Source: Sulfurivermis sp040755915 | Lineage (GTDB): Bacteria > Pseudomonadota > Gammaproteobacteria > Thiohalomonadales > Thiohalomonadaceae | Direction of reading: 5' to 3' | DNA: 64,000 bases | Assembly (NCBI GenBank): GCA_040755915.1 | Contig: JBFLWM010000041.1 | Coordinates: 124,001 to 188,000, forward strand | Shown here: in pieces, positions 18,072 to 27,632 of the stretch | How the letters are laid out: every line of letters begins with the position of its first letter | Position numbering within the stretch: the stretch's first letter is position 1 | Notes under the pieces: generated by a model | Seen by the model: the letters and a program-made list of their open reading frames with translations, nothing else | Databases searched by the model: none | What the model was told of the DNA's origin: nothing | Position numbers and translations under genes: made by a program

Positions 18072-19805
18072 ATGGATTTCGGATTGTTCGGCAGCTTCAT
18101 CGGCGGTATTGGCCTGTTTCTGCTCGGCATGCGCATGATGACCGATGGTCTCAAGCTGGCCGCCGGGCCTGCGCTGCGCCATATCCTTGGCCAGTGGACG
18201 CGCACGCCCTTGCGCGGCATCTTCGCCGGTGTGCTGATCACCTCCATGGTGCAATCGTCCAGCGCGGTGACGGTGGCTACCATTGGTTTCGTCAACGCCG
18301 GCCTGCTGTCCCTGGTGCAGAGTGTGGGCGTCATCTACGGTGCCAACGTCGGCACCACCACCACCAGCTGGCTGGTGGCCATCGTCGGTTTCAAGATCAA
18401 TGTGCAGGCACTGGCGCTGCCCTTCATTGGCATCGGCGCCGCCCTGCGCCTCACCGGCAGTCATTCCCGCCGCGCCGCGGTGGGTGATGCCCTGATGGGG
18501 TTCGGCCTGTTCTTCCTTGGCGTCGACATACTGAAGAATGCCTTCGAGGGACTGGGGCAGCGCGTGCCACTGGATCAACTGGGCGGTGGCGGCATCGAGA
18601 CGGTACTGATCTTCGTCGGCATCGGTTTTTTGCTCACCCTGCTGATGCAATCCTCCAGTGCCTCCATCGCCCTGATTCTCACCGCCACCATGGGCGGCAT
18701 GATTCCGCTGACCGCGGCGGCGGCGGCGGTGATCGGTGCCAATGTCGGCACCACCTCCACGGCGGCGCTGGCGGCCATCGGCGCCACGTCCAGCGCCAAG
18801 CGGGTGGCGGCGGCCCATGTGCTGTTCAACGCGCTGGTGGCCATCGCCGCGCTGCTGATCCTGCCGCTGATGCTCGCGGCGGTGGATGCCACGGCCCACA
18901 TCCTGGCGCTGGAAGACAGCCCGGCCATTACCCTGGCGCTGTTTCACACGGCCTCCAAATTGTTGGGTGTGGCGCTGATGTGGCCGCTGACACCGCGGCT
19001 GGTGCGTTTTCTCGGCGCGCGTTTCCTTACCACCGAGGAGCAATTGGGCAAGCCGCGCTATCTGGACAACAATGTGCTGGCCACACCGTCTCTTGCGTTG
19101 GACGCCGTGGCGCTGGAGTTGGCACGTATCGGCGGCATGGCGCGTGAGATGGCGCAAATGATGCTGACTGCGGAGCGTACCGCCCCGGCCAAACTGATGA
19201 CGGCGGACAAGTTGGCCATTGCCAGTCTGATTGAGGCGGTGGGACAGTTTGCGGTGCAGATGCAGCGCACCAGTCTGCCGGCGGAGTTCGACCAGTCACT
19301 GCCGGATGCCCTGCGTGTGGCACGCTACTATGCCTCGGTGGCGGATCTCGCCGACAACGCCGCGCAGATCCAGGAACGCGCGAGCGTGGTGCAGGATGAA
19401 CCGTTGATCAGCGAGATTACGTTCTTCCGGGCTGATGCGCTCGCCTTGCTGCAGGCGGCAGACCCCCAGGGGGAAGGCTATGATGTCGCGGGCGCCGACC
19501 GCATGCTGGCCTCAATGGAGGACAGTTATCAATCGCTCAAGGCGCATCTGCTGCGTGCCGGCAGCGAGGGGCGCTTGCGCACCGAACAGATGGTGGAGTT
19601 GCTGGACTTCTTCAGTCGCGCCCGGCGTCTGCTGCAACAGGTGGTGAAGGGCGGACGCTACCTGCACGGTCTGCTGGGGATGCGTTTGCGGCCGCAGGAC
19701 AAGACGAATGCCTCTGCGGAGGGGGACGCTGTCGTGCCGGCCGATGCCCCCGTGACGTCTGCGGCGGACGACAAGGCCGCCGCAAAGAATCAGGTGCAGG
19801 TGTAA
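18072..19805 (+). CDS. Na+/phosphate cotransporter (NptA/PhoU-like C-terminus)
   Basis: 577 aa from the ATG at 18072, which follows an in-frame GTG at 18069. Two inverted Na_Pi_cotrans repeats are visible, each with the QSSSA signature (QSSSAVTVATIGFVNAG near residue 60, QSSSASIALILTATMGG near residue 197) and GANVGTT motifs. About ten membrane segments in the first 330 residues are followed by a cytoplasmic helical PhoU-like region. It probably imports phosphate with sodium, which fits the polyphosphate genes nearby. Confidence 0.9.
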   Translation: MDFGLFGSFIGGIGLFLLGMRMMTDGLKLAAGPALRHILGQWTRTPLRGIFAGVLITSMVQSSSAVTVATIGFVNAGLLSLVQSVGVIYGANVGTTTTSWLVAIVGFKINVQALALPFIGIGAALRLTGSHSRRAAVGDALMGFGLFFLGVDILKNAFEGLGQRVPLDQLGGGGIETVLIFVGIGFLLTLLMQSSSASIALILTATMGGMIPLTAAAAAVIGANVGTTSTAALAAIGATSSAKRVAAAHVLFNALVAIAALLILPLMLAAVDATAHILALEDSPAITLALFHTASKLLGVALMWPLTPRLVRFLGARFLTTEEQLGKPRYLDNNVLATPSLALDAVALELARIGGMAREMAQMMLTAERTAPAKLMTADKLAIASLIEAVGQFAVQMQRTSLPAEFDQSLPDALRVARYYASVADLADNAAQIQERASVVQDEPLISEITFFRADALALLQAADPQGEGYDVAGADRMLASMEDSYQSLKAHLLRAGSEGRLRTEQMVELLDFFSRARRLLQQVVKGGRYLHGLLGMRLRPQDKTNASAEGDAVVPADAPVTSAADDKAAAKNQVQV

Positions 19806-19937
19806 ATAGCAGAAATGCATGCAGTGGTGAGCGCCGCATGCAGCTTGTTTAATTCAATTAGGTACGCACGCTGCACGTCTCTGCCCTGACATCCCTTTTT
19901 TGCCGCTGTTCTCCGCAGCCGCCGCAGTCTGTGCAAA

Positions 19938-21434
19938 TCAGTTTCGCTTCTCCAGCGTCAGTTCCAGCCGCTCACTGAACAGGCGCAGCGCCTTGACCCG
20001 TGCATAGTTCTTGTCGTTGGCTTCGATGAGGTGCCAGGGCGCGTAGTCGGTGCTGGTGCGCTCGACCATGTCGTTGACGGCGTGTTCGTAGGCCTGCCAC
20101 TTTTCGCGGTTGCGATAGTCGTCTTCGGTGATCTTGTATTGCTTGAACGGCGTCTTTTCGCGCGCCTGAAAGCGCTTGAGCTGTTCGTCCTGGGTGATGT
20201 GCAGCCAGAATTTGAGCAGCACGATGCCGTGCTCGGTGAGCATTTCCTCGAACTGGTTGATCTCGGCATAGGCACGCATCCATTCCTCCTGTCGCGCATA
20301 CCCTTCGACCCGCTCCACCAGCACGCGGCCATACCAGCTGCGATCGTACATGGTGACGTTGCCGCCACGCGGGATGTGGCGCCAGAAGCGCCACAGGTAG
20401 TGATGGGCGCGTTCTTCGTCGGTGGGCGCAGCGATGGGGATGATCTGGTAGCTGCGCGCATCCAGCGCCGGGATGATGCGGCGAATCAGGCCGCCCTTGC
20501 CCGCGGCGTCCCAGCCCTCCAGCACCACGATGCTGGAGATCCCGCGTTCGCGTGCCTGGCGCGCCAGTTCACCCAGCTTGCCCTGGTACTTGGGCAACTG
20601 CTTCTTGTATTTGTCCTTGGGCAGCGCACTGTTCATGTCGAGGTTGCCGAGGACACTCACCTGCTCGCCGACCTCGGGGGCGACGATGGGCTTGAGGTGC
20701 GGCTGGGGCGGCTGGGCCTCCGGCTGATTCTGCAGGCGGGCGCTGATGCGCTCGAGGATGTGCTGGCCGACGGTGAGGTTGCGGTAACGTTCGTCGGTGG
20801 CCTCGACGATGATCCAGGGGGCGTCGCCGGTGCTGGTGTTGCGCAGGGTGTGCTCGGCCACGGCACGAAATTTTTTGTATTGCTTGAGGTGCTTCTTGTC
20901 CAGCGCGGTGACGCGCCAGCGTGTGGCCGGATTTTCCTCCAGCTCCTTCATGCGCTGGCGCTGCGCATCTTCCGACAGGTGCAGCCAGAACTTGATGATC
21001 AGCGCGCCGTCATCGACCAGTGTTTCCTCGAAGGCGTTGATGCGGGTCAGGTCACGCTCCAGTTCGGCATCGCTGATCACCTTGTTGACGCGATCGGCGA
21101 TGGGGCGGCTGTACCAGGAGCCGACATACAAGCCGATCTGGCCCTTGGGCGGCAGGGCGCGCCAGAAGCGCCAGTATTCCGGTCGTTCCCGTTCTTCGTC
21201 GCTCTTCGGCCCGAAGGCGTAGGCACGCAGCCAGCGCGGGTCGAACCAGGCGTTGAGCTGGTTGATCACGTCGCCCTTGCCGGCACCGTCGACGCCGGAA
21301 ACCAGTACCAGTACGGGAAAGGGCGCCTCCTTCAGTGCCTCCTGCAGCAGCAGCAGGTTGGTGCGCAGTTCCGGCTCTCTGGCCTCGTAGTCGGCTTTCT
21401 TGATCTTGTGGCCCAGTTCGGCGACTTCGAACAT
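19938..21434 (-). CDS. pap: Polyphosphate:AMP phosphotransferase (class II PPK2)
   Basis: 498 aa made of two fused PPK2 domains, the hallmark of Pap. The N-terminal copy has SGVDGAGKGDVINQLNAW and the C-terminal copy EGWDAAGKGGLIRRIIPAL as Walker A loops; each also has the lid/arginine region (ERPEYWRFWRALPPKGQ; RAHHYLWRFWRHIPRGGN) and a downstream SWY-R motif. Pap phosphorylates AMP to ADP with polyphosphate as donor. With Ppk1 and Ppx it gives this cell a full polyphosphate cycle. Monocistronic; 65 bp after the ABC ATPase stop. Confidence 0.94.
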   Translation of the reverse strand: MFEVAELGHKIKKADYEAREPELRTNLLLLQEALKEAPFPVLVLVSGVDGAGKGDVINQLNAWFDPRWLRAYAFGPKSDEERERPEYWRFWRALPPKGQIGLYVGSWYSRPIADRVNKVISDAELERDLTRINAFEETLVDDGALIIKFWLHLSEDAQRQRMKELEENPATRWRVTALDKKHLKQYKKFRAVAEHTLRNTSTGDAPWIIVEATDERYRNLTVGQHILERISARLQNQPEAQPPQPHLKPIVAPEVGEQVSVLGNLDMNSALPKDKYKKQLPKYQGKLGELARQARERGISSIVVLEGWDAAGKGGLIRRIIPALDARSYQIIPIAAPTDEERAHHYLWRFWRHIPRGGNVTMYDRSWYGRVLVERVEGYARQEEWMRAYAEINQFEEMLTEHGIVLLKFWLHITQDEQLKRFQAREKTPFKQYKITEDDYRNREKWQAYEHAVNDMVERTSTDYAPWHLIEANDKNYARVKALRLFSERLELTLEKRN

Positions 21435-21499
21435 GTCCGGTTCCCCGTAGTGCTGGCAATAGTTGCCACTTTACGCCGTCGCCGCGGCGCCAGCCAGCG

Positions 21500-22270
21500 T
21501 CAGCGCGGCAGAAAGGCGCGTTGGCCGTCCGGGCCGCTGATCTCCGTTACCGGATGGCGGTAGAGCTGCGACAGTGCCTCGGCGTTGAGCAGTGTCGCTG
21601 CCGGACCGGCCTGCCACTGACCGTCACCAAACAGCAGCAGCGCATGATCACAGTAGCGCGCGGCGAGATTGACGTCGTGCAGCGCCATCAGCACGCCATG
21701 CTCACCGCTGTCGGCCAGGCCGCGCAGATGCCGCAGGGCAGCGATCTGATGATGCAGATCGAGGTGATTGCTGGGCTCGTCGAGCAGCAGCAGGCGGGGT
21801 GCCTGGGTGAGCAGGGTGGCGAGGGCGAGGCGGCGGCGCTCGCCGCCGGACAGGGTCTGGCAGGAACGTGCTGCCTGGCCGGCGAGCCCGACCCGGTCCA
21901 GGGCATCGAGTGCCAGGGCCAGGTCCTCTGCACTCTCGCCCTGCCAGCGGCCGAGATGGGGATGGCGGCCGATGAGTGCCGTTTCCAGCACGGTGGCGGG
22001 AAAGCTGTCGCTGCTGTCCTGCGGCAGCAGGCCGAGGCACTGCGCGATGGCGCGACGCGGCAATCGTGCCAGCGGCGCGCCCTGCAGCCACAGGCTGCCG
22101 CCCTGTGCCGGGCGCAGGCCGGCGAGGGTATGCAGCAGGGTTGTCTTGCCGGTGCCATTGGCGCCGAGCAGGGCCCAGCATTGGCCGCGGGACACGGTGA
22201 GGCTGAGATGATGCAGCAGCCGGCGTCCGGCGACGGCGATGTCGAGGGAAACGGCGCGCAGCAGTTCCAT
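21500..22270 (-). CDS. ABC transporter ATP-binding protein (iron-siderophore/cobalamin type)
   Basis: 256 aa from the ATG at 22270. Walker A is LLGANGTGKTTLLH (about residues 36-46), the ABC signature LSGGERRRLALA, and Walker B LLLLDEPSNHLDLHHQ, with the switch His in ALHDVNLAARYCDH. This sequence style matches FecE/BtuD/HmuV subunits. The start overlaps the permease stop by one base (TGATG), so the two are translationally coupled. No substrate-binding protein is seen on either side, so iron chelate, heme or B12 cannot be told apart. Confidence 0.92.
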   Translation of the reverse strand: MELLRAVSLDIAVAGRRLLHHLSLTVSRGQCWALLGANGTGKTTLLHTLAGLRPAQGGSLWLQGAPLARLPRRAIAQCLGLLPQDSSDSFPATVLETALIGRHPHLGRWQGESAEDLALALDALDRVGLAGQAARSCQTLSGGERRRLALATLLTQAPRLLLLDEPSNHLDLHHQIAALRHLRGLADSGEHGVLMALHDVNLAARYCDHALLLFGDGQWQAGPAATLLNAEALSQLYRHPVTEISGPDGQRAFLPR

Positions 22271-23235
22271 CACTGCAGCGCCTCGCGCCGCAGGAGATAG
22301 AGAAACACCGGCGCACCGATGAGGGCGGTGAGGACGCCCACCGGCAATTGCTGCGGTGCGATGAGGCTGCGTGCCAGGGTGTCGGCCAGCATCAACAGGC
22401 TGCCGCCGAGCAGGGCGCTGGCGGGCAGCAGCAGGCGGTGATCGGAACCGGCGACGAGGCGCAGCATGTGCGGCACGATGAGGCCGATGAAGCCGACGCT
22501 GCCGGCGCTGGTGACGGCGGCGGCGGTAAGCAGCGAGGCGGCAAAGTAGATCAGCAGGCGCAGTCGGCCGACATGCACCCCAAGGCTGCCGGCGGTAATC
22601 TCGCCGCGGGCGAGCAGGTTGAGTTCGCGGGCGAAGGGCAGCAGCAGCAGCAGGCCGAGCAGCAACAGCGCCAGCGGCGCGCCCCATGCGCCGCCATGGG
22701 ACAGGTCGCCCATCAGCCAGAACAGCATGCCGCGCAGATTGTGTTCCGGCGCCACCGCCAGCAGGAAGCTGATCAGCGCACCCCACAGCGCCGCCACCAC
22801 GACGCCGGTGAGCAGCAGCCGTGCCGGTGTCCAGCTGCCGCCGCCGTGGGCCAGGCCGAATACCAGCAGCATGGAACCGAGTGCACCGAGCAGGGCGCTG
22901 CCGCTCACCCACCAGCTGCCAAGGCCGGCGAGCATGGCCAGCAGCGCGGCCACCGCCGCGCCGCCGGAGACGCCGAGGATGTAGGGGTCGGCCAGCGGAT
23001 TGCGCAGCAGCACCTGCAGCAGGGCGCCGGCCACTGCCAGCAGCCCGCCCACGGCGAAGGCGGCGAGCAGGCGCGGCAGGCGCAGTTCCATGATGACGCC
23101 ATGATGGGGGGTTGCCGTGTCCCACAGGGCGGGCCATACAGCGCTGGGCGGTATCGGCAGGCTGCCGATGGTCAGGCCGGTTGCCAGACTGGTCAGCGCC
23201 AGCAACAGCAGCAGGGGGAGCAGGAGCGTACGCAT
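22270..23235 (-). CDS. FecCD-family ABC transporter permease
   Basis: 321 aa with about nine or ten membrane helices. FecCD/BtuC family marks include RLPRLLAAFAVGGLLAVAGA, LLRNPLADPYILGVSGGAAV and GSVGFIGLIVPHMLRL. It pairs with the downstream ATPase as an importer for siderophore iron, heme or cobalamin. Its start is 11 bp after the stop of the upstream Cache/PAS-GGDEF gene, so it may be read through from that promoter. No periplasmic binding protein or B12 riboswitch was recognised nearby. Confidence 0.93.
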   Translation of the reverse strand: MRTLLLPLLLLLALTSLATGLTIGSLPIPPSAVWPALWDTATPHHGVIMELRLPRLLAAFAVGGLLAVAGALLQVLLRNPLADPYILGVSGGAAVAALLAMLAGLGSWWVSGSALLGALGSMLLVFGLAHGGGSWTPARLLLTGVVVAALWGALISFLLAVAPEHNLRGMLFWLMGDLSHGGAWGAPLALLLLGLLLLLPFARELNLLARGEITAGSLGVHVGRLRLLIYFAASLLTAAAVTSAGSVGFIGLIVPHMLRLVAGSDHRLLLPASALLGGSLLMLADTLARSLIAPQQLPVGVLTALIGAPVFLYLLRREALQ

Positions 23236-23246
23236 GCGCTGCGTGA

Positions 23247-25985
23247 TCAGTCGATCTCCACCCGATTGCGGCCGTTGCGCTTGGCGCGGTACAGGGCGGC
23301 GTCGGCGCGGGCGAGGGGCAGGTCGGTGTCGCTGTCGTTGCTGTCGAACAGGGTCAGGCCGATGCTGACGGTGAAGCGGATTTCCTGCGGCGTGCTGCGG
23401 CAGGGCTGATTTTCCATGGCTACGCGCAGGCGTTCGGCATAGAGTTGTGCCCCCTCCAGTTCGGTGCCGGGCAACAGCACGCCAAACTCCTCGCCGCCGA
23501 GCCGGCCGATGATGTCGATCTTGCGCAGGGAACCGAGGGCGGTGAGCGCGAAGTGCTGCAATACGGCATCGCCGATGGCATGGCCGTAGTGATCATTGAT
23601 CTGTTTGAAGTGATCGATGTCCAGCATCAGCAGGGCGACGGGTTTGTTGAAGCGGTGGAAGCGCGACAGTTCCTGCTCGACGCGTTCGAGGAAGTAACGG
23701 CGGTTGGGCAGGCCGGTGAGCAGGTCGGTGGTCGCCAGGTGACGCAGCTCCAGTTCCATCGCCTTGACGTCGCTGATGTCCTGCACGGTGCCAAGGGCGG
23801 AAACCAGTTCGCCCCCCGGTCCGGTCACCAGTTCCGCCATCTCGCGCACCCAGCGGACTTCGTCGTTGACCACGATGCGGTGTTCGATCTCGTACGGCGC
23901 ACCTTGCAACGCTGCCTGCCACGCCGCGTGTACGTGGGCACGGTCGTCGGGATGGATGAAGGACAGGAACAGGTTGTAGTCCGCCGGCGTGTCTGGCGGC
24001 AGGCCGAAGATGCGGTAAGTCTCCTCCGACCACTCCAGACGATGGCTCGGCACATCCATCACCCAGCTGCCGACGTGGGTTACCGCCTGGGCGCGTGCCA
24101 GCATGGTTTCGCTCTCGCGCAGGCGCACTTCGGCTGCCTTGCGTGCGGTGATGTCGAGATGGGTACCGACGGCACGCAGCGGGCTGCCGTCCTCGGCGCG
24201 TTCCATCACCTTGCCGCGGTCCAGCACCCAGATCCAGTGGCCGTCCTTGTGGCGCAGGCGGTGTTCGGTTTCATAGAGCGGGGTTTCGCCACGGAAGTGA
24301 CTTTGCAGGGCGCTGTCAATGCTGGGCAGGTCGTCGGGGTGAATGATGCGTTCCCAGGTGGAGATATCGGGGCCGATCTCCTCCAGACGATAGCCCAGCA
24401 TCTCCGCCCAGCGGGCGTTGAAGGTGACCCGGCCGCTGGGGATGTGCCAGTCCCACAGGCCCAGGTCGGCACCGCTCAGCGCCATCTCCAGGCGCTGTTC
24501 GGCGGCGACGCGATCGCTGATGTCGACGAAACTGCCGACCAGTTCCGCCGCCTTGCCCTCGGTGTCGCGCAGTACGCGGCAGCGATCCTCCAGCCAGCGC
24601 CAGCCGCCGTCGGCATGGTGGAAGCGATAGCGGCGGATGATCTGCTCGTCGGCCCACTGCTGCCAGTCGGAGTTGTGCAGCACCTCGGCACGATCATCGG
24701 GGTGGATGTTGTCGGGCCACCAGGCGGCGTTGTCGAGGACCGCCTGCGGGGCGTAGCCGAGGATGTTCTGCACATTGGGTGCGATATAGCTCGTTGCGGT
24801 GCTGCCGACGGGGACGCTGTAGGTCACCGCCGGAGAAGCGCTCAGCAGGGTGTCCAGTTGCCGGCGGGTGGACTGCAGGGCGGCGGTGGCGTTGTCGATG
24901 CGCAGTTGCAGGCCGCGACGGGTGGTGCGCAGCAGCAGGAAGAGCAGGCCCTGGGTAAGCAGGTAGGCCGCGGCCAGGGCCAGCTGGGTGTAGGTCTGAT
25001 GGCGGTGCCAGGCGGCCAGCTCGTCGGTCTTGTCGCGCCAGACCAGCACCGAGCCTACGCTGGCGCGTGCCGGGTCCACCTTGCCCAGATAATCGCGCAG
25101 GGGGAAGCGGGTCAGGTGCCAGGTCTTGCCCTGCCAGAACAGCAATTGCGAAACGGTGCCGCCGTCGGTCAGACGCGGCAGAATCGCCTCGTTCATCCAG
25201 GACTTCACCTCGTCGCGCGAGCCCGCCTCCAGATAGCAGCCGCAGCCCTTTTCGGCCCGCGGCCCGCTCAGCGGGCGGTACTGATCCCACACCGCCTCTT
25301 CGATGTGCTGTTGTTTGAGCAGGATGGCGAAGCCGGCGCCAAACTGCTGGTCGAGGCGGGCGAGCTGGGTGTCAAAAGACGTGCCGGCCTCCAGGGCGCC
25401 GATGTATTCACGCGTGCTGCCGCTGCTGCGCCATATCGGCACCACGCCGCGCACGCCGGAATAGATCCGGCCGGTCTCGAAGCCGGTGCGCGGCCGCTGA
25501 TCGGCGTTGACGTCCTCGATGATGTGGCGCAGGCCGTCCATGCGGTCGCCAAATTTTTCCGGGGTGTGCACGCGCAGATAGGACAGCGAGCCGGGACCGA
25601 ACTGGAAGTGCAGCTGGCGCAGGCCGAATTCCTGCTGCATGTCGATCCAGGCCGGGGCGACGTGGTTGTACAGCTCGTCGCGCAGGCGGGCGGTCTGCGG
25701 GCCGCCGGGGCCGCCGCCCTCGCGGGCCAGCGCCTGCTTGCCGCGGTAGAACAGGGACTGCACCTGCGGGTCGGAGGCCACCATGGTGGCCAGGGTCAGC
25801 ATCTGCTGCTCCAGATCGGACAGCGCCACCTCGAAGGTGGTGCGCACGGAGTTCGATTCCTGCGCCAGCGTCTGATCCAGCTCGTGACGGTCATGCTGCC
25901 AGAACAGCACGCCGATGAGCACGAAGATCAGCGCCAGCAGCAGGCTGCTCAGGGCCGTGACGATGGGAAAGGAGAATCGCTGCAT
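23247..25985 (-). CDS. Membrane sensor diguanylate cyclase (periplasmic sensor-PAS3-GGDEF)
   Basis: 912 aa. A membrane segment at residues 8-30 precedes a ~300-aa periplasmic region resembling a double Cache sensor, closed by a second helix (LALAAAYLLTQGLLFLLLR). Three PAS/PAC repeats follow, each with HPDD (NIHPDDRAEV, IIHPDDLPSI, FIHPDDRAHV). The C-terminal GGDEF reads GGEEFGVLLPG with an intact active site. It makes c-di-GMP in response to a periplasmic signal. The stop lies just before the ABC permease start. Confidence 0.92.
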   Translation of the reverse strand: MQRFSFPIVTALSSLLLALIFVLIGVLFWQHDRHELDQTLAQESNSVRTTFEVALSDLEQQMLTLATMVASDPQVQSLFYRGKQALAREGGGPGGPQTARLRDELYNHVAPAWIDMQQEFGLRQLHFQFGPGSLSYLRVHTPEKFGDRMDGLRHIIEDVNADQRPRTGFETGRIYSGVRGVVPIWRSSGSTREYIGALEAGTSFDTQLARLDQQFGAGFAILLKQQHIEEAVWDQYRPLSGPRAEKGCGCYLEAGSRDEVKSWMNEAILPRLTDGGTVSQLLFWQGKTWHLTRFPLRDYLGKVDPARASVGSVLVWRDKTDELAAWHRHQTYTQLALAAAYLLTQGLLFLLLRTTRRGLQLRIDNATAALQSTRRQLDTLLSASPAVTYSVPVGSTATSYIAPNVQNILGYAPQAVLDNAAWWPDNIHPDDRAEVLHNSDWQQWADEQIIRRYRFHHADGGWRWLEDRCRVLRDTEGKAAELVGSFVDISDRVAAEQRLEMALSGADLGLWDWHIPSGRVTFNARWAEMLGYRLEEIGPDISTWERIIHPDDLPSIDSALQSHFRGETPLYETEHRLRHKDGHWIWVLDRGKVMERAEDGSPLRAVGTHLDITARKAAEVRLRESETMLARAQAVTHVGSWVMDVPSHRLEWSEETYRIFGLPPDTPADYNLFLSFIHPDDRAHVHAAWQAALQGAPYEIEHRIVVNDEVRWVREMAELVTGPGGELVSALGTVQDISDVKAMELELRHLATTDLLTGLPNRRYFLERVEQELSRFHRFNKPVALLMLDIDHFKQINDHYGHAIGDAVLQHFALTALGSLRKIDIIGRLGGEEFGVLLPGTELEGAQLYAERLRVAMENQPCRSTPQEIRFTVSIGLTLFDSNDSDTDLPLARADAALYRAKRNGRNRVEID

Positions 25986-26086
25986 CCGGGAGAGGGGGTC
26001 TTTATATACATGGGATCATGCCATTGTGCCCGCCCGGGGCTGGCTGCGCCAGCCAGGGATGCGGCACAAGGGACGGGATACGAGAA

Positions 26087-26809
26087 TCAACCCTCGTATT
26101 CTTCGTCCCTCACGCCCTGTGCCTCGTCCCTGGCGAGCGGCATGGGCCGCTCGCCCCGGCGCAGGGTGATGATGTCCCAGCCCCTGGCCTCGGCGTGGCT
26201 GCGCAGGGTGTCATCGGGGTCCACGGCCACCGGGTTGTCCACCTGCTCCAGTAGCGGCAGGTCGTTGTGGGAGTCGCTGTAGAACCAGGCGCCGGCCAGG
26301 TTGTGGCCGGTCTGCTCCAGCCACTGGGCCAGCCGCTTGACCTTGCCGTGCTGGAAGGTGGGGATGCCGGTGATGTCGCCGGTATAACGGCCGTGCACCA
26401 CCTCAGGCTCGGTGGCGAGGAAGTGCTCCACGCCCAGGGCCGCCACGATGGGTTCGGTGATGAAGCGGTTGGTGGCGGTGATGATCAGCGGTACATGGCC
26501 CTGGCTGCGGTGCCAGTCGAGCAGGTGGCGCGAGGCCGGCAGCAGGATGGCGCTGATCTTCTCGGCCATGTAGCGGCGGTGCCAGGCCGCCAGGGTATCC
26601 GGCGCCTGCCCCACCAGCGGGGCCAGGGCAAAGCGCTGGTAGGCGCGGATGTCCAGGGTGCCGGCCTTGTACTCCTCATAGAACCGGTTGTTCTCACGCT
26701 CGTAAAACTCGCCGTCGACGATGCCCTGTTCCACCAGGAAGCGGCCCCACAGGTGATCGCTGTCGCCGCCGAGCAGGGTGTTGTCCAGATCGAAGATTGC
26801 CAGGGTCAT
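26087..26809 (-). CDS. HAD-IB family phosphatase (SerB-like)
   Basis: 240 aa from the ATG at 26809. HAD motif I is FDLDNTLLGGDSDHLW (the DxDNT nucleophile), motif II Thr lies in LIITATNRF, and motifs III/IV are HGKVKRL and YSDSHNDLPLLE. This matches the HAD-IB hypothetical hydrolase group related to phosphoserine phosphatase; the true substrate is unknown. In many gammaproteobacteria this gene lies beside rppH and ptsP, as here (divergent from rppH, 164 bp apart). Confidence 0.88.
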   Translation of the reverse strand: MTLAIFDLDNTLLGGDSDHLWGRFLVEQGIVDGEFYERENNRFYEEYKAGTLDIRAYQRFALAPLVGQAPDTLAAWHRRYMAEKISAILLPASRHLLDWHRSQGHVPLIITATNRFITEPIVAALGVEHFLATEPEVVHGRYTGDITGIPTFQHGKVKRLAQWLEQTGHNLAGAWFYSDSHNDLPLLEQVDNPVAVDPDDTLRSHAEARGWDIITLRRGERPMPLARDEAQGVRDEEYEG

Positions 26810-26973
26810 GGGTCGGGCTCGTTGTTGAGGGGCGGACATTCTACGGGGTTTAGGCCGGATTTTCGCCATTTACCCCGCCCTTTGCGGCTTTTCCCGACCG
26901 CTGCAAACAGATTTGCGCGCAGGCGGCGCTTGTGGAAAAATCCTTGATGCACAGCCTCAAGGTGGTTTTCTAA

Positions 26974-27492
26974 GTGATTGATTCGGAAGGTTACAGAGCG
27001 AATGTCGGCATTATCCTGAGCAACCGGGAGGGGCAGCTTTTGTGGGCGCGCCGCATCGGTCAGGATGCCTGGCAGTTCCCCCAGGGCGGCATCCAGAGGG
27101 ATGAGACCGCCGAGGAGGCCCTGTACCGCGAGCTGATGGAGGAGGTGGGGCTGGGGCCGGAGGACGTGGCCATTCTCGGCGCCACCCGGGGCTGGCTGCG
27201 CTACCGCCTGCCCGAACGCCTGATCCGCCACCACAGCAAGCCGGTGTGCATCGGCCAGAAGCAGCGCTGGTTCATGCTGCGCCTGCTCGCCGAAGACAGC
27301 CGGGTGCGCCTCGACCTGCACAGCCCGCAGGAGTTCGAGGAGTGGTGCTGGGTGTCCTACTGGCAGCCGCTGGACGAGATCGTCGCCTTCAAGCGCCGGG
27401 TCTATGAGCGTGCCCTCACCGAACTGGCGCCGCTGCTGGGTTCGGCGGTGCAGATGCGGCCGCCACGGCTGCGCCGTGCCGGCGCGAAGTAA
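26974..27492 (+). CDS. rppH: RNA pyrophosphohydrolase
   Basis: 172 aa with a GTG start (MIDSEGYRANVGIIL as in E. coli RppH). The Nudix box runs from GGIQRDETAEEA to RELMEEVGL, matching Gx5Ex7REUxEExGU in full. RppH removes pyrophosphate from 5'-triphosphate mRNA ends, which starts RNase E decay. It is followed by ptsP after a REP-type repeat, the same order as in E. coli. Confidence 0.96.
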   Translation: MIDSEGYRANVGIILSNREGQLLWARRIGQDAWQFPQGGIQRDETAEEALYRELMEEVGLGPEDVAILGATRGWLRYRLPERLIRHHSKPVCIGQKQRWFMLRLLAEDSRVRLDLHSPQEFEEWCWVSYWQPLDEIVAFKRRVYERALTELAPLLGSAVQMRPPRLRRAGAK

Positions 27493-27497
27493 ATTAG

Positions 27498-27569
27498 CGT
27501 AGGAGCCCACTCCGTGGGCGAACAATACCGGCACCAGGCGTCGGTTCGCCCACGGAGTGGGCTTCTACG
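27498..27569. repeat. REP-type inverted repeat (REPIN-like) between rppH and ptsP
   Basis: Arms CGTAGGAGCCCACTCCGTGG (27498 onward, 26 bp in all) and its complement ending at 27569 match at 25 of 26 bases and flank a 20-bp centre. Each arm is itself palindromic (CCCACTCCGTGGG). This is the usual build of a REP doublet in gammaproteobacteria. In mRNA it could form a strong hairpin separating rppH from ptsP. Confidence 0.8.
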
Positions 27570-27632
27570 GCAAAGAGCGGTAGCTGGATACCGCCATATA
27601 ACGAAGCATTACCCCACACCCAGGACATCTTC

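Noticed and set aside
27498..27569. Repeat pair as a CRISPR remnant
   Set aside because: The two copies are inverted rather than direct, and no further units or cas genes are present; it is a REP doublet.
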